64,000 nt of DNA, taken from assembly GCA_028683855.1 (NCBI GenBank), contig JAQUHA010000009.1, positions 1 to 64,000 of the forward strand. The letters are read 5' to 3'. Of the stretch, positions 43,853 to 53,126 are shown one piece after another. Position numbers and translations under genes: made by a program. The notes beneath the pieces were generated by a model, which saw only the letters and a list, made by a program, of their open reading frames with translations, did not search any database and was not told the origin of the DNA. This DNA is from Desulfuromonadaceae bacterium. Its GTDB lineage: Bacteria > Desulfobacterota > Desulfuromonadia > Geobacterales > Pseudopelobacteraceae. Every line of letters starts with the position of its first letter. Position 1 is the first letter of the stretch.

Positions 43853-46438
43853 TCAATCTCTATGATTCTCATCTCTCAAGGTCCTGGTAGTCGAGTTACC
43901 AGCGGCATCAGTAGCAACTATTGAAAGTCTGTTTTTGTTATACTCGACCCTGCTAAGATCAACTGACCACGCTGTCCCATTGACCACTACATTGGCTTTT
44001 CTCAAACTTCTACCATTATCTTTAATTTCTACTGTAGCATCCTGCTCAACAGTACCGGTCAACAGACCTCTTCTACTTAACCCGTCAACTGTAAGCTTAG
44101 GTGAAACCGTATCATAAATCAAAGTACGAGTTGCAGTGCTAACAGCGCCCGATGGGTTTTCAACGCTTACAATTATCGGATAAACGCCATCTTTCTCAAA
44201 CTCTGCCTTAAAGCTGAATTTACCATTCCTTATTTTTGTTGTGCTTTCAATCCCATTTATCGAATAAGTAGCAACTTTTGCGTCACTATCATCAACAGTA
44301 CCATATATCTTTATTTCCTTATTTACAGCAATATCCTGAACAGGTGAAGATATAGCTAAAAGAGCTTTTGCAGCGTCGTACACAATAGAACGCTTTAAAG
44401 TAGAGCTGTTACCAAACAGGTCTGTAGCAACAACTTCAATTGTATTAAGTCCCGGCTGAAGAGTTAAATCAGCCGTCCAGATATTATTATTAATAGATGC
44501 CTGAATTCCAGAAACTGTAACAACTGAGTTCTCGTCAACAGTCCCGGCAATCTGAACCTGAGGAATGTTAGTAACTGAATTGTCCATTGGGGCTGTAACA
44601 GCAATAACCGGAGCAGTTGCGTCAAAATTTACTGTACGTGTATTCAGCACCGCGTTGCCAGCCAAATCGACCGCTGAGACTGTTATCGTATTTGCACCCG
44701 AAACAAGTGACACCGGAGTAGTAAATGAGTTATCGAGCAGCGCAACAGACAATCCGTTAACAAGTACTGACACAAGATTTGCGTCAACTACGTTACCAGA
44801 AATATTCTGAACCTGTGTACCAGTGCTACTTCCGTCTGCTATTGCCGACACATTCAAGACCGGTGCAACTGAATCCAAAACAGATGAAACTGTCAAGGAT
44901 GCCTTTTCACTATACTCTTTTTGAGCAACCACCGAAATATTGTTTAAACCCTCAGCCAGAGCAACTGTATATGACCATTCAGTACCAGTGACTGCAGCGA
45001 AACCGGATATCGCTGTAGAACCATTAGTTACGCTTACGGATGCTCCCTGATCAACAGTACCCGTAAGAACTAAAGCAGAATTATTTGTCTGACCAGGAAT
45101 CTCGGCATCAACAGCAAGAGCAGGAGCCGGCGTAATATACGAAGTTGTCAGGGTTATCGGCTGCGAAGAGTTGCCGGCTGCGTCCTTAGCAACAACAGAG
45201 ATCGTGTTTAGACCAGGACTCAACGCGGTTATTTGAGCTTTCCATTCCGATGCTGATACATATTCAACCGGACTAACAAGAGAACCGGAATCTGCCGATA
45301 CTGCAACCACAGCACCGACTTCAACACTACCGGTAACCATAACTGTCGGAGTACTTATTGTTGCAATAACGGGGTTTACCGAAAGCGAGGGAGGGGTTCT
45401 GTCAACATAAACCGGAGTAGTGCCGCCATCTATTCCGTATACACCTACGCGACTAAGCGAACCATCTACAACAAACAGACGACTATTATCTGCATCGAAC
45501 GCAAGATCAACCGGACTCATTAACTGTCCATTTGCAGTACCCGGAGTCCCCAGATAATTTTTTGAAGTACCTGCAACCAGAAGCGGTGTATCGGTCGCTG
45601 CATCAATCACGTGTACTATAGAGAGATATGCGTCAGAGATATAAATTCTCTCTAGAACCGGTGTTGAAGTTTTGCTGTACTGAAAAGCTATCGCCGTAGG
45701 CAGCACAAACTGCATCATCTGAACAGGAAGCGACGAATAAGTAGTATTTGTACCAGGAAGCGGGATTCCAATACTCTTAACAAAATTACCATCTACATCA
45801 AAGAACTGAACCCTATGGCTCAATGTATCTGCCACCACAAGGCGACGCGACACCCTCTCAAAGGAGATGCCGGTTGGACCTGACAACATACCAACAGGAT
45901 TGGAGACTGTCGTGCCATTAGCATCCGCTTTCACACCCTTTGCAAACGCTTTAACAAAGACACCCGAAGCTGTATACATCTCAATCTGATTTGCCTTTGT
46001 ATCAACAACATAAATATAACCGGTCTGGTCGTCAACAGCCACGCTACATGGCTTTTGAAGCTGCCCACCAACCAGACGTGTCAACTCTTCACCAGTAGCA
46101 ACGTCATAACGAGCAACAAAAGAACCCTGAGCAACAAGTAGCGAACCATCCTGCGCAAATGCCATTCCGGATGGAGCTTCCGATGTCTTAATAACCCCGA
46201 GAAGTTCAGTACCGGACGGATCATAGTGACTAACCCCATGCAACCTGACATCGGCAACATAAACGTCATTATTAGCATCCAGCACTAATCTGACTGGCGA
46301 CAGAACCCCCTTTGTCAATGGATTTTGCACCGTCACTGTCGGCGAAGTAGCCGAATAAGAAACTACAGGTAGCGATATAGCCACTACTGCCACTACCATC
46401 ATACATTTTGCTACAGCCTGTTTCACTTGTCTAAGCAT
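43853..46438 (-). CDS. Exported NHL-repeat/Ig-like domain protein
   Basis: The 861-residue protein has a signal peptide (residues 1 to about 29). Residues about 38-340 form an NHL-type beta-propeller (for example LVLDANNDVYVADVRLHGVSHY, VAVDDQTGYIYVVDTKANQI). The rest is a row of about six Ig-like domains with the NTISVVAKDAAGNSS-type repeat end. No haem motif is present. NHL proteins commonly accompany large cytochromes in Geobacter-like genomes and may act as a surface scaffold. It is the first gene after the sigma-54 promoter, with GGAGG seven bases before its ATG. Confidence 0.8.
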   Translation of the reverse strand: MLRQVKQAVAKCMMVVAVVAISLPVVSYSATSPTVTVQNPLTKGVLSPVRLVLDANNDVYVADVRLHGVSHYDPSGTELLGVIKTSEAPSGMAFAQDGSLLVAQGSFVARYDVATGEELTRLVGGQLQKPCSVAVDDQTGYIYVVDTKANQIEMYTASGVFVKAFAKGVKADANGTTVSNPVGMLSGPTGISFERVSRRLVVADTLSHRVQFFDVDGNFVKSIGIPLPGTNTTYSSLPVQMMQFVLPTAIAFQYSKTSTPVLERIYISDAYLSIVHVIDAATDTPLLVAGTSKNYLGTPGTANGQLMSPVDLAFDADNSRLFVVDGSLSRVGVYGIDGGTTPVYVDRTPPSLSVNPVIATISTPTVMVTGSVEVGAVVAVSADSGSLVSPVEYVSASEWKAQITALSPGLNTISVVAKDAAGNSSQPITLTTSYITPAPALAVDAEIPGQTNNSALVLTGTVDQGASVSVTNGSTAISGFAAVTGTEWSYTVALAEGLNNISVVAQKEYSEKASLTVSSVLDSVAPVLNVSAIADGSSTGTQVQNISGNVVDANLVSVLVNGLSVALLDNSFTTPVSLVSGANTITVSAVDLAGNAVLNTRTVNFDATAPVIAVTAPMDNSVTNIPQVQIAGTVDENSVVTVSGIQASINNNIWTADLTLQPGLNTIEVVATDLFGNSSTLKRSIVYDAAKALLAISSPVQDIAVNKEIKIYGTVDDSDAKVATYSINGIESTTKIRNGKFSFKAEFEKDGVYPIIVSVENPSGAVSTATRTLIYDTVSPKLTVDGLSRRGLLTGTVEQDATVEIKDNGRSLRKANVVVNGTAWSVDLSRVEYNKNRLSIVATDAAGNSTTRTLRDENHRD

Positions 46439-46530
46439 CTCTATGCCTCCGTTATTGTGGAGTTTTTTAAACTTCTTTCAAAGAATCTAATCTTTGTCAA
46501 CAAAATAACCATAACTTTCGGGATTTATAT

Positions 46531-46547
46531 GAGCAAAATAAGTGCCA
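46531..46547 (-). promoter_or_regulatory. Sigma-54 promoter of the cytochrome operon
   Basis: On the minus strand TGGCAC (46547-46542), five bases and TTGCTC (46536-46531) match the -24/-12 consensus, with GG and GC ten bases apart. The predicted start of transcription is near 46521, about 80 bases before the NHL ATG. Direct repeats AAACACT at 46547-46553 and 46560-46566 lie just upstream and could be activator contacts. The gene for an NtrC-type activator ends 18 bases away. Confidence 0.8.
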
Positions 46548-46564
46548 AACACTCCATATAAACA

Positions 46565-47938
46565 CTATTTTAAATATCCAAATTTTTTCATTCTGTAGCG
46601 AAACGCATCAATCCCAAGTTTTAGCTTCTTTGCTGCTTTCGACTGATTCCACTCAGTACAGTCTAATGCCTGCTTTATTAATTCTCTCTCAACTTCCTCA
46701 ATATCTATACCATCTGCCGGCAAGCGAAATGACGCAGCCGGGGTTTCATGCACCGGACCCGTAGTTGCAACCAACTCAAGTGGAAGATGGTCCAGTAGAA
46801 GAGTTTCATCATTTCCAAGAATAATTGCGCGCTCTATAACATTTTTAAGTTCACGAACATTGCCTGGCCAGGCATACTGCTTCATAATCTGCCCTGCTTC
46901 GCTTGCAATCCCCTGCACTCTCTTATTAAAGTCCTTATTGTACATATTTATAAAATGTGTCGCCAGTGGTATTATATCTTCTTTTCTCTCTCTGAGTGAC
47001 GGCAGAAATATCGGTATCACTTGCAACCTGTAATACAGGTCATTTCGAAAGGTTTTTTCTTCTATTGATTTTTGAAGGTCTTTATTAGTTGCTGATATTA
47101 TTCTTACATCAACTGTAAAAACGCGCCCTCCTCCAATACGCCTGAATGAGCGATCCTCAAGGAAACGGAGTAACTTTGCCTGCATCCCCATTTCCATGTC
47201 GCCAATTTCGTCAAGAAAGACCGTTCCACCGTCAGCCATCTCAAATAAGCCTTTTTTTGATGCTTTTGCATCTGTAAAAGCTCCCTTTTCATGTCCAAAA
47301 AGCTCACTTTCCAACAGAGTAGCAGGAACAGCGGCGCAATTTATTGCAATAAAAGGTTTTTCAGACCTGTTAGAACTATAGTGTATCCACTTGGCAACCA
47401 ATTCCTTTCCTGTTCCTGATTCACCCTGAACCAATACTGTCGATGCTTCACTTCTTGCCACTTTTTCAAGAACTTCCATTAAATACTTTATCTGTGGACT
47501 CTGACCTATTATGTTCGGTGCCCCATCCTTTTTTGTTTCAGTTCGCAGACGAACCACTTCTTGTTTTAATTCCGATGTTTCTAACGCTTTTTTAACCGTT
47601 ATTGACAATTCATCCAGATTAAACGGCTTATTTATATAATCAAACGCCCCTAAACGCATTGCACTTACGGCGTTTTCGAGAGCGCTGTTTGCAGTAACCA
47701 TTATTACAATAATATCATCATCAATATCTTTAATCTTCTCAAGCACGTCAATTCCGCTTATTCCAGGCAGTTGTATATCAAGCAGAAGAAGGTCTGGCTG
47801 TTCTTCTCTAACCAGACGCAACGCATCTTCGCCTGTGCCCGCTGTAACTACTTCATATCCCTGTTTTTTAAGATTCTGCTCCAATGACCAACGAATAAGA
47901 TGTTCATCATCTACTACTAATATTTTGTTTCTCTTCAC
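46565..47938 (-). CDS. Sigma-54-dependent response regulator (NtrC family)
   Basis: The 457 residues have a receiver domain (phospho-acceptor Asp54 in LLLLDIQLPG), an AAA+ domain (Walker A GESGTGKE, Walker B-type GTVFLDEIGDM) and a Fis-type helix-turn-helix at the end (QSKAAKKLKLGIDAFRYRMKK). The sigma-54 contact loop reads GAFTDA rather than GAFTGA. Its ATG shares one base with the stop of the kinase gene upstream, so the two form a two-component pair. The sigma-54 promoter just downstream makes the cytochrome operon the likely target. Confidence 0.9.
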   Translation of the reverse strand: MKRNKILVVDDEHLIRWSLEQNLKKQGYEVVTAGTGEDALRLVREEQPDLLLLDIQLPGISGIDVLEKIKDIDDDIIVIMVTANSALENAVSAMRLGAFDYINKPFNLDELSITVKKALETSELKQEVVRLRTETKKDGAPNIIGQSPQIKYLMEVLEKVARSEASTVLVQGESGTGKELVAKWIHYSSNRSEKPFIAINCAAVPATLLESELFGHEKGAFTDAKASKKGLFEMADGGTVFLDEIGDMEMGMQAKLLRFLEDRSFRRIGGGRVFTVDVRIISATNKDLQKSIEEKTFRNDLYYRLQVIPIFLPSLRERKEDIIPLATHFINMYNKDFNKRVQGIASEAGQIMKQYAWPGNVRELKNVIERAIILGNDETLLLDHLPLELVATTGPVHETPAASFRLPADGIDIEEVERELIKQALDCTEWNQSKAAKKLKLGIDAFRYRMKKFGYLK

Positions 47939-49425
47939 TATTTTACCCCTCTTCCGTTCTGCTCTGACAGGTTATACGCTGGCAATTCAACTGAGAATGT
48001 CGTACCATCGTTGTTGCTTGTGACTCGAATATCGCCATTATGCAGCCTCAATAGTTTTTTACATATTGGCAATCCCAAGCCGGTACCTTGAGCCTTTGTT
48101 GTATAAAATGGCGTAAATATTTTTTCAAGTATTTGTTGCGGGATACCTGTACCGCTATCAGTAAAATCTATTTCAATATAATCGACACCACCCTTTTGCA
48201 TAATATATGAGTGTATTATTAATTTTCCACCTTTAGGCATAGCCTGATATGCGTTAAGCAGGATGTTCAGAAAGACCTGTTGCAAATGTTTGGCATCGGC
48301 ATAAACAGGTGGTAGATCCGGTTGAAATTTTATATGTTTATCAATAACCGCGCCTGTGCTTAGCTGAGTTGCAAACATCAGAGTGGTATTCAATATGGAA
48401 TTTATATCCAGTACGGTAGGCTCGGGCGGTGATGGTTTTCCAAAAAAGAGCAGATCATTAACTGTTCGATCAAGACGTTTTACCTGATCAACTACCTCGG
48501 AAAGAATAATTGCCCTCTGATCGTCAGGAGACATATCATCTTTTATGATAGTAACAGCTGCAGATATCCCAGCCAGTGGATTTTTTATTTCATGGGCTAT
48601 CCCTGCAGCCATCTCTCCTATTGAAGCTAATCTGTCAGCTCGTTCCAACTGTTGGAGATGCAGATGTTCCAGCTCTTTTTGAGCGATATCCAATCGATCA
48701 ACCATTGAATTGAAGCTCTCAATAAGGCGCCCGATCTCATCTTTACCCTTGTACTCAATTCTTGCAGCAAAATCCCCTTTTTCAACTTTTGACATGGTGT
48801 CGACCATCTTATCAAGCGGATTTTTGAAAAATTTCAAGAACAGAAAAGAGATAGTAAGCGCCAGAAACACAGTAATTACAGCAGATGAAATAATAAATAT
48901 TCGGGATGCATCCAGCATCTGCATTTTTGTACGATTTAGTGAATAATTAACATTCAAAACACCGATAACCCGTGCTTTACTACCATGACAGGCGTGGCAG
49001 GCTGATTCGTTATATATTGGCTTGATCATACTAAGAACTTCGCCATGCGACGGAATAGTAAATATGCTGAAGTCCTTGGCGCTCTGATATATTTTATAAT
49101 CATCGGGGCTAACTGATCTACCCACTTCACTCGGCACTGAAGATCGGAGAATTATGCCATGTGGATGAAATATTCTTACACCTACCAGCTGATTATGCTG
49201 CCCTACCATAGATAGAATTGACCCGACATCCTGAACATTGCCGAGATGCATAGTATTGTAGATACTGCTTTCAACCGTGTGCAAAAGCAACTCGGTACTT
49301 TCACGGGCAGACTCAATAAGCATATTATGCTGATGCTTGACGTTAAAGGTTGTATATATGAATATTCCGGTAACCAGAAGTGAGATAGTAGTGGCAATTA
49401 CGCGCGTCGTCAGACTACGAAACAT
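47938..49425 (-). CDS. Sensor histidine kinase with periplasmic haem c motif
   Basis: The 495-residue protein has transmembrane helices at about 8-27 and 172-195, with a periplasmic sensor between them that contains CHACH (Cys143, Cys146, His147), a c-type haem site. A HAMP-like segment, the phospho-acceptor in MAAGIAHEIKNPLAG near residue 276, and an ATPase domain (GTGIPQQILEKIF, GTGLGLPICKKLL) follow. Haem-binding sensors of this kind are known in Geobacter and probably read redox state. It is coupled to the response regulator at 46565. Confidence 0.85.
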   Translation of the reverse strand: MFRSLTTRVIATTISLLVTGIFIYTTFNVKHQHNMLIESARESTELLLHTVESSIYNTMHLGNVQDVGSILSMVGQHNQLVGVRIFHPHGIILRSSVPSEVGRSVSPDDYKIYQSAKDFSIFTIPSHGEVLSMIKPIYNESACHACHGSKARVIGVLNVNYSLNRTKMQMLDASRIFIISSAVITVFLALTISFLFLKFFKNPLDKMVDTMSKVEKGDFAARIEYKGKDEIGRLIESFNSMVDRLDIAQKELEHLHLQQLERADRLASIGEMAAGIAHEIKNPLAGISAAVTIIKDDMSPDDQRAIILSEVVDQVKRLDRTVNDLLFFGKPSPPEPTVLDINSILNTTLMFATQLSTGAVIDKHIKFQPDLPPVYADAKHLQQVFLNILLNAYQAMPKGGKLIIHSYIMQKGGVDYIEIDFTDSGTGIPQQILEKIFTPFYTTKAQGTGLGLPICKKLLRLHNGDIRVTSNNDGTTFSVELPAYNLSEQNGRGVK

Positions 49426-49432
49426 TATAAGG

Positions 49433-49444
49433 TAACCTTGGTTA
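49433..49444. promoter_or_regulatory. 12-base palindrome before the kinase gene
   Basis: TAACCTTGGTTA is a perfect palindrome whose near edge is 8 bases upstream of the kinase start codon. It could be an operator or simply overlap the translation start; no ribosome binding site stands out next to it. Confidence 0.3.
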
Positions 49445-49467
49445 ACATAAGATATATTATCAGACAG

Positions 49468-49971
49468 TCAGTTCCCACGAGAGCCAAAAAAAGAAAGAAT
49501 TGCGTCATCAAGATTAACGGTTTTATTTTTAGCATCTATTTCATCAGATTTATCCGAATCTTTTTCGTCTGACCGGGGTGAAAGATCAAATAACATTGAA
49601 ACATTAACTTTTGATGACGCTCCAGTTGATGGTGCTGATGAAAAAATATCTGCAATCGGGTCTGCTTCAAGGGTGGGGATTTCGTAGTTTTCTATCAACT
49701 GCGGTTTAAATGAAAAAGCCTTTTCATCATATTCGCCTGATTTCAAGCGCCTCATCATCTCCTTATGCTGCTCTTTCATTAACTCTTCTACCACTACTTC
49801 CAGATTTTCCATTTTAAGGATATCTGAATAGCTGGTTTTCTTCGAACTGATTATAACTCCTCCACGATATAGAAGGGTTATAATATGCGGATTAGCCACA
49901 CCGCTGTCCTCAGTCTGAACGTGGAACACTTCACCTTTATAAATAAGATTGTGATTAAACCCAAGAACCAT
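49468..49971 (-). CDS. Conserved hypothetical protein
   Basis: The 167-residue soluble protein begins with a compact beta-rich domain (FNHNLIYKGEVFHVQTEDSG, then ITLLYRGGVIISSKK) followed by a helical segment rich in Glu, Lys and Met (residues about 50-80) and a polar C-terminal half with Asp and Ser. I recognise no family with confidence. It lacks a signal peptide, so it is probably cytoplasmic. It lies 42 bases upstream of the kinase gene on the same strand and may share a transcript with it. Confidence 0.6.
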   Translation of the reverse strand: MVLGFNHNLIYKGEVFHVQTEDSGVANPHIITLLYRGGVIISSKKTSYSDILKMENLEVVVEELMKEQHKEMMRRLKSGEYDEKAFSFKPQLIENYEIPTLEADPIADIFSSAPSTGASSKVNVSMLFDLSPRSDEKDSDKSDEIDAKNKTVNLDDAILSFFGSRGN

Positions 49972-50022
49972 CTCTATACCCTAAAATCAAATCAACTGCC
50001 TTCGCGAGCAATATAACACTTT

Positions 50023-50038
50023 GGCAAAATGCAATCCA
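50023..50038 (-). promoter_or_regulatory. Possible sigma-54 promoter upstream of the hypothetical gene
   Basis: On the minus strand TGGATTGCATTTTGCC has GG and GC exactly ten bases apart and a good TTGC -12 box. The -24 box (TGGATTG) departs from TGGCACG, so this is a weak candidate. Confidence 0.3.
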
Positions 50039-50095
50039 GCTAAAAGCAAGAACAACTTATGATAAAACAACCGGCAGATGCACAATTATTGGGCA

Positions 50096-50116
50096 CGCAT
50101 ATTTGCCTTATATGCG
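50096..50116. other. Inverted repeat in the gap 49972-50206
   Basis: CGCATAT and ATATGCG form a 7-base perfect stem with a 7-base loop. It lies between the hypothetical gene and the GerMN gene (both minus strand) without a T-tract, so it could be an operator or an RNA hairpin. The rest of the 235-base gap is AT-rich and shows no gene. Confidence 0.35.
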
Positions 50117-50206
50117 ACAAAAAACTATATACTAATAGAACGACCTTCTTTTTTATCGCTTTGCCCTCAAATCGCTTATTTTAGTGTTTGCAGCCGGTAT
50201 CTCAAT

Positions 50207-50797
50207 TTATTTTATTTTCTCCCCTGGATTCTGGGTATAACCTTGCTCCAGTGAATAGTCAGGCGACAAGGGTTCAGATAAATCAAGATGACGCAATACA
50301 GTCATCGGGTTTCCTCCAACATTTAATTTAACCCTTTGTATATTTGGAAAGTTAAAAGCAGTTGTGTTAACGATTGAGTATACAGCAAGCATCTCGGCAG
50401 AACTCCCCGCAGCAAGTGCTTCATAGAAATTGACATTTATTTCTATAGTTGCCAGACCTCCCTTAATAGAAACCGAGTCAATGACCGTACCCTCAGGTAT
50501 TGCTGCATTAAGCTGACTTATCGGACCATTTAACAACTCTTCAAGAATTCTTTTAAGACAGGTATCAGGATCGTTACATGGTTCAATATTACGCACTTCT
50601 TTAGATAACTGTTGGTCGTTATTTGCAAAATATAGTGCAATCTGACGACGACCATCTGTCTGTTTTATTTCTGGTGAAGCTGAAAGTTCCTGGGTTGAAC
50701 GGTATTTTTGCCATATCAAAATAGAGAAGATGGTTAATATGACCAGGAACGGGATTACAACATTTATGGATTTTTTCTTTCGAACCGGCACAGTCAT
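50207..50797 (-). CDS. GerMN-domain membrane-anchored protein
   Basis: The 196-residue protein has an N-terminal basic stretch and a signal-anchor helix (residues about 11-29), followed by a GerMN domain (IALYFANNDQQLSKEVR, LNAAIPEGTVIDSVSIKGGLATIEINVNF). The GerMN fold was named from Bacillus GerM and is found in envelope proteins of many bacteria that do not sporulate; its function here is not known. The domain lies outside the membrane. Its start overlaps the stop of murI by one base, so the two are co-translated. Confidence 0.8.
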   Translation of the reverse strand: MTVPVRKKKSINVVIPFLVILTIFSILIWQKYRSTQELSASPEIKQTDGRRQIALYFANNDQQLSKEVRNIEPCNDPDTCLKRILEELLNGPISQLNAAIPEGTVIDSVSIKGGLATIEINVNFYEALAAGSSAEMLAVYSIVNTTAFNFPNIQRVKLNVGGNPMTVLRHLDLSEPLSPDYSLEQGYTQNPGEKIK

Positions 50798-51615
50798 CAG
50801 GGAGACACCTCATCTTCTTCGAGGCTTACCTGAAATACATCTCCGAGCTTTTCGCCCAGAAATCTGCCCCCGACCCTAACGAAACCGGCTGGTATATCAC
50901 TAACGTAGTAACTATGATTTCCGGACTCCGAAGATGGGCGGAGCTCTGCTCTCTCTACAAGAATTTCCTTGACAGTTAGTGCTGTCTCTTCTGCCGAATC
51001 GACCAATGTAACAGCGGGTCCCATTACTTCAGCAATAATCTTTTTAAGCAGAGGATAATGGGTGCATCCGAGAACAAGCGTATCTATTGGAGACTCTTTT
51101 AAACCACTTAGATATATTTCGGCTGTTAGTCTGGCTACGTTATTGTCTGTCCACCCCTCTTCAGCGAGCGGAACAAAAAGCGGACACGCACAAGTAAGCA
51201 CCTCTGCATCTGGTTTAAGACGTTTAATTGCTCGAGTGTAAGCACTGCTCCCAATAGTACCGGCAGTACCTATCACTCCAATCTTCCCCGAACGAGTTAC
51301 CTGAACTGCACGCCGAGCCCCCGGCTCTATAACACCTACAACTGGAATAGAAAAATGGCTGTTCAGAAGGGGCAGAGCAACAGAGGAGGCTGTATTACAG
51401 GCAACAACCAATAATTTTATATCCCGCTTTACCAGAAATGAAGCGATCTCGTCGGCATATCTCGCAACCGTTTCGGGAGACTTCGTTCCGTAAGGCACTC
51501 TGGCTGTATCCCCAAAATAGAGAGTATCCTCCTGAGGAAGAAGATGCATTATTTCCCGCAGAACCGTTAGTCCACCAACTCCGGAGTCAAAAATTCCAAT
51601 TGATTTCCAAGCCAC
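50797..51615 (-). CDS. murI: Glutamate racemase
   Basis: The enzyme interconverts L- and D-glutamate for peptidoglycan synthesis in the cytoplasm. The 272-residue length and motifs fit: IGIFDSGVGGLTV near residue 6, the two catalytic cysteines in LVVACNTASS near residue 73 and LVLGCTHYPLL near residue 184. It is the first gene of a minus-strand pair with the GerMN protein and faces glgC across a divergent gap of about 190 bases. Confidence 0.95.
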   Translation of the reverse strand: MAWKSIGIFDSGVGGLTVLREIMHLLPQEDTLYFGDTARVPYGTKSPETVARYADEIASFLVKRDIKLLVVACNTASSVALPLLNSHFSIPVVGVIEPGARRAVQVTRSGKIGVIGTAGTIGSSAYTRAIKRLKPDAEVLTCACPLFVPLAEEGWTDNNVARLTAEIYLSGLKESPIDTLVLGCTHYPLLKKIIAEVMGPAVTLVDSAEETALTVKEILVERAELRPSSESGNHSYYVSDIPAGFVRVGGRFLGEKLGDVFQVSLEEDEVSP

Positions 51616-51688
51616 AGTTACATCACCTCAAAATAAAAATACATTCAGCGCACACTACTATATACTTTTCAGCAATATTGAGGCAAGG

Positions 51689-51716
51689 CATTAACCGTAC
51701 TCGAACAAGATATAAT
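51689..51716 (+). promoter_or_regulatory. Probable promoter of glgC
   Basis: A perfect TATAAT (51711-51716) with a weak -35 (CATTAA, 51689-51694, 16-base spacer) lies 93 bases before the ATG at 51809. It overlaps the first of two copies of TAATGAGyTACTCTC at 51713 and 51758, which might be a regulator site. Confidence 0.45.
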
Positions 51717-51808
51717 GAGTTACTCTCATAATTCTTTTTTTTATTTTATTCTGCTCTGTAATGAGCTACTCTCTTGAAAATTTAATTCCTTTTATGAGGG
51801 AGGTTTTT

Positions 51809-53050
51809 ATGTATTCAATGGACAATATCGGAAAAAACACCATAGCGATGGTTCTTGCGGGTGGTAAAGGCGAACGTCTCAGTCCGCTGACAATAAGAAG
51901 AGCCAAACCCAGTGTTTCTTTTGGCGGTAAATACAAAATAATAGATTTTGTGCTAAGCAATATGTTCAACTCCGGGATTAAAAAAGTATATATTCTGACC
52001 CAGTACCGCGCATACTCATTAAATAAACATATAAGAGAATCGTGGGGTAAGTGGACAGGACTTGGGGAGTTTTTTGTTGATATTTCTCCGGAAACAAGCA
52101 GCGAGGGGGAGGAGTGGTTTAAGGGAACGGCGGACGCGATCCTCCAGTATCTTCGCTTTGTAGAATCTTCTGATGCTGACTATGTCGCAGTTTTTGGAGG
52201 AGATCATATATACAAAATGGACATAACACAGATGATCTATTTCCATAGAATGAACAGAGCGGACATAACTATTGCTGCCCTTGAAGTTCCAGTAGATGAG
52301 GCTAGCCGATTTGGAATATTCTCAGTAGATGACGATGCAAGAGTGACTGCATTTAACGAAAAACCCGATAAGCCTGAAACAATACCCGGGCGCGATACAT
52401 GTTTCGCTTCAATGGGCAACTATATATTTCCGACCAAAAAACTGATAGAGGTGCTGCTTGAAGGCAAAAAACTGCATGAAGACCTGGATTTTGGCAAACA
52501 CGTTATTCCTATGATGCTCAAAAACTCTGATCGCGTTTTTGCCTATAACTTTAACGACAATATGATACCTGGCATGAGAGCTGAGGAGCGCGGTTACTGG
52601 AAAGATGTCGGCACAATCGAGGCTTATTATGAAGCTAATATGGACTTAATAGATGTATCTCCGCAGCTAAATCTCTATAATTATAAGTGGCCAATCCTGA
52701 CTAACCAGGGGAATTTGCCACCGGCAAAAACCGTTTTTGATGACGGTGACAGACGTGGGATAAATCTGGACTCATACGTTTGCGCTGGCTGCATAACCAG
52801 TGGAAGTACCGTAAAAAGGTCAATACTCGGACCGCTTTGCAAAGTAAACAGTTACAGTCTGGTAGAAGAATCCATATTATTCGAGAATGTAACAGTAGGA
52901 AGACATGTGAAGATCAGGCGGGCTATTATTGACAAAGGCGTAGTAATACAGGATGGTTCTACAATCGGATATGACAGAGAGTCCGATCTTGCCAACGGTT
53001 ACACAGTAACCGAATCAGGAATTGTTGTCGTACCTCGTAAAGACAAATGA
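51809..53050 (+). CDS. glgC: Glucose-1-phosphate adenylyltransferase
   Basis: GlgC makes ADP-glucose from ATP and glucose-1-phosphate, the committed step of bacterial glycogen synthesis. The 413-residue protein has the nucleotide-binding VLAGGKGERLSPLT near residue 14, RRAKPSVSFGGKYKIIDF just after it, VFGGDHIYKMD near residue 130, and a C-terminal left-handed beta-helix (TVKRSILGPLCKVNSYSLVEE). I start at 51809 because GAGGGAGG precedes that ATG by five T residues; the frame opens 16 codons earlier at 51761. Confidence 0.95.
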   Translation: MYSMDNIGKNTIAMVLAGGKGERLSPLTIRRAKPSVSFGGKYKIIDFVLSNMFNSGIKKVYILTQYRAYSLNKHIRESWGKWTGLGEFFVDISPETSSEGEEWFKGTADAILQYLRFVESSDADYVAVFGGDHIYKMDITQMIYFHRMNRADITIAALEVPVDEASRFGIFSVDDDARVTAFNEKPDKPETIPGRDTCFASMGNYIFPTKKLIEVLLEGKKLHEDLDFGKHVIPMMLKNSDRVFAYNFNDNMIPGMRAEERGYWKDVGTIEAYYEANMDLIDVSPQLNLYNYKWPILTNQGNLPPAKTVFDDGDRRGINLDSYVCAGCITSGSTVKRSILGPLCKVNSYSLVEESILFENVTVGRHVKIRRAIIDKGVVIQDGSTIGYDRESDLANGYTVTESGIVVVPRKDK

Positions 53051-53056
53051 TCAGAG

Positions 53057-53097
53057 ACTCCCCGCGTACAAAGGATATCAAATCGTACGCGGGGAGT
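53057..53097. terminator. Bidirectional hairpin between glgC and the cobD-like gene
   Basis: ACTCCCCGCGTAC (53057-53069) and GTACGCGGGGAGT (53085-53097) make a perfect 13-base GC-rich stem with a 15-base loop. TGATCA copies lie on both sides. There is no strong T-tract, but its place between convergent genes suggests a transcription stop for both. Confidence 0.65.
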
Positions 53098-53126
53098 GTA
53101 TGATCAGGAAAACATATAATTCAAAT

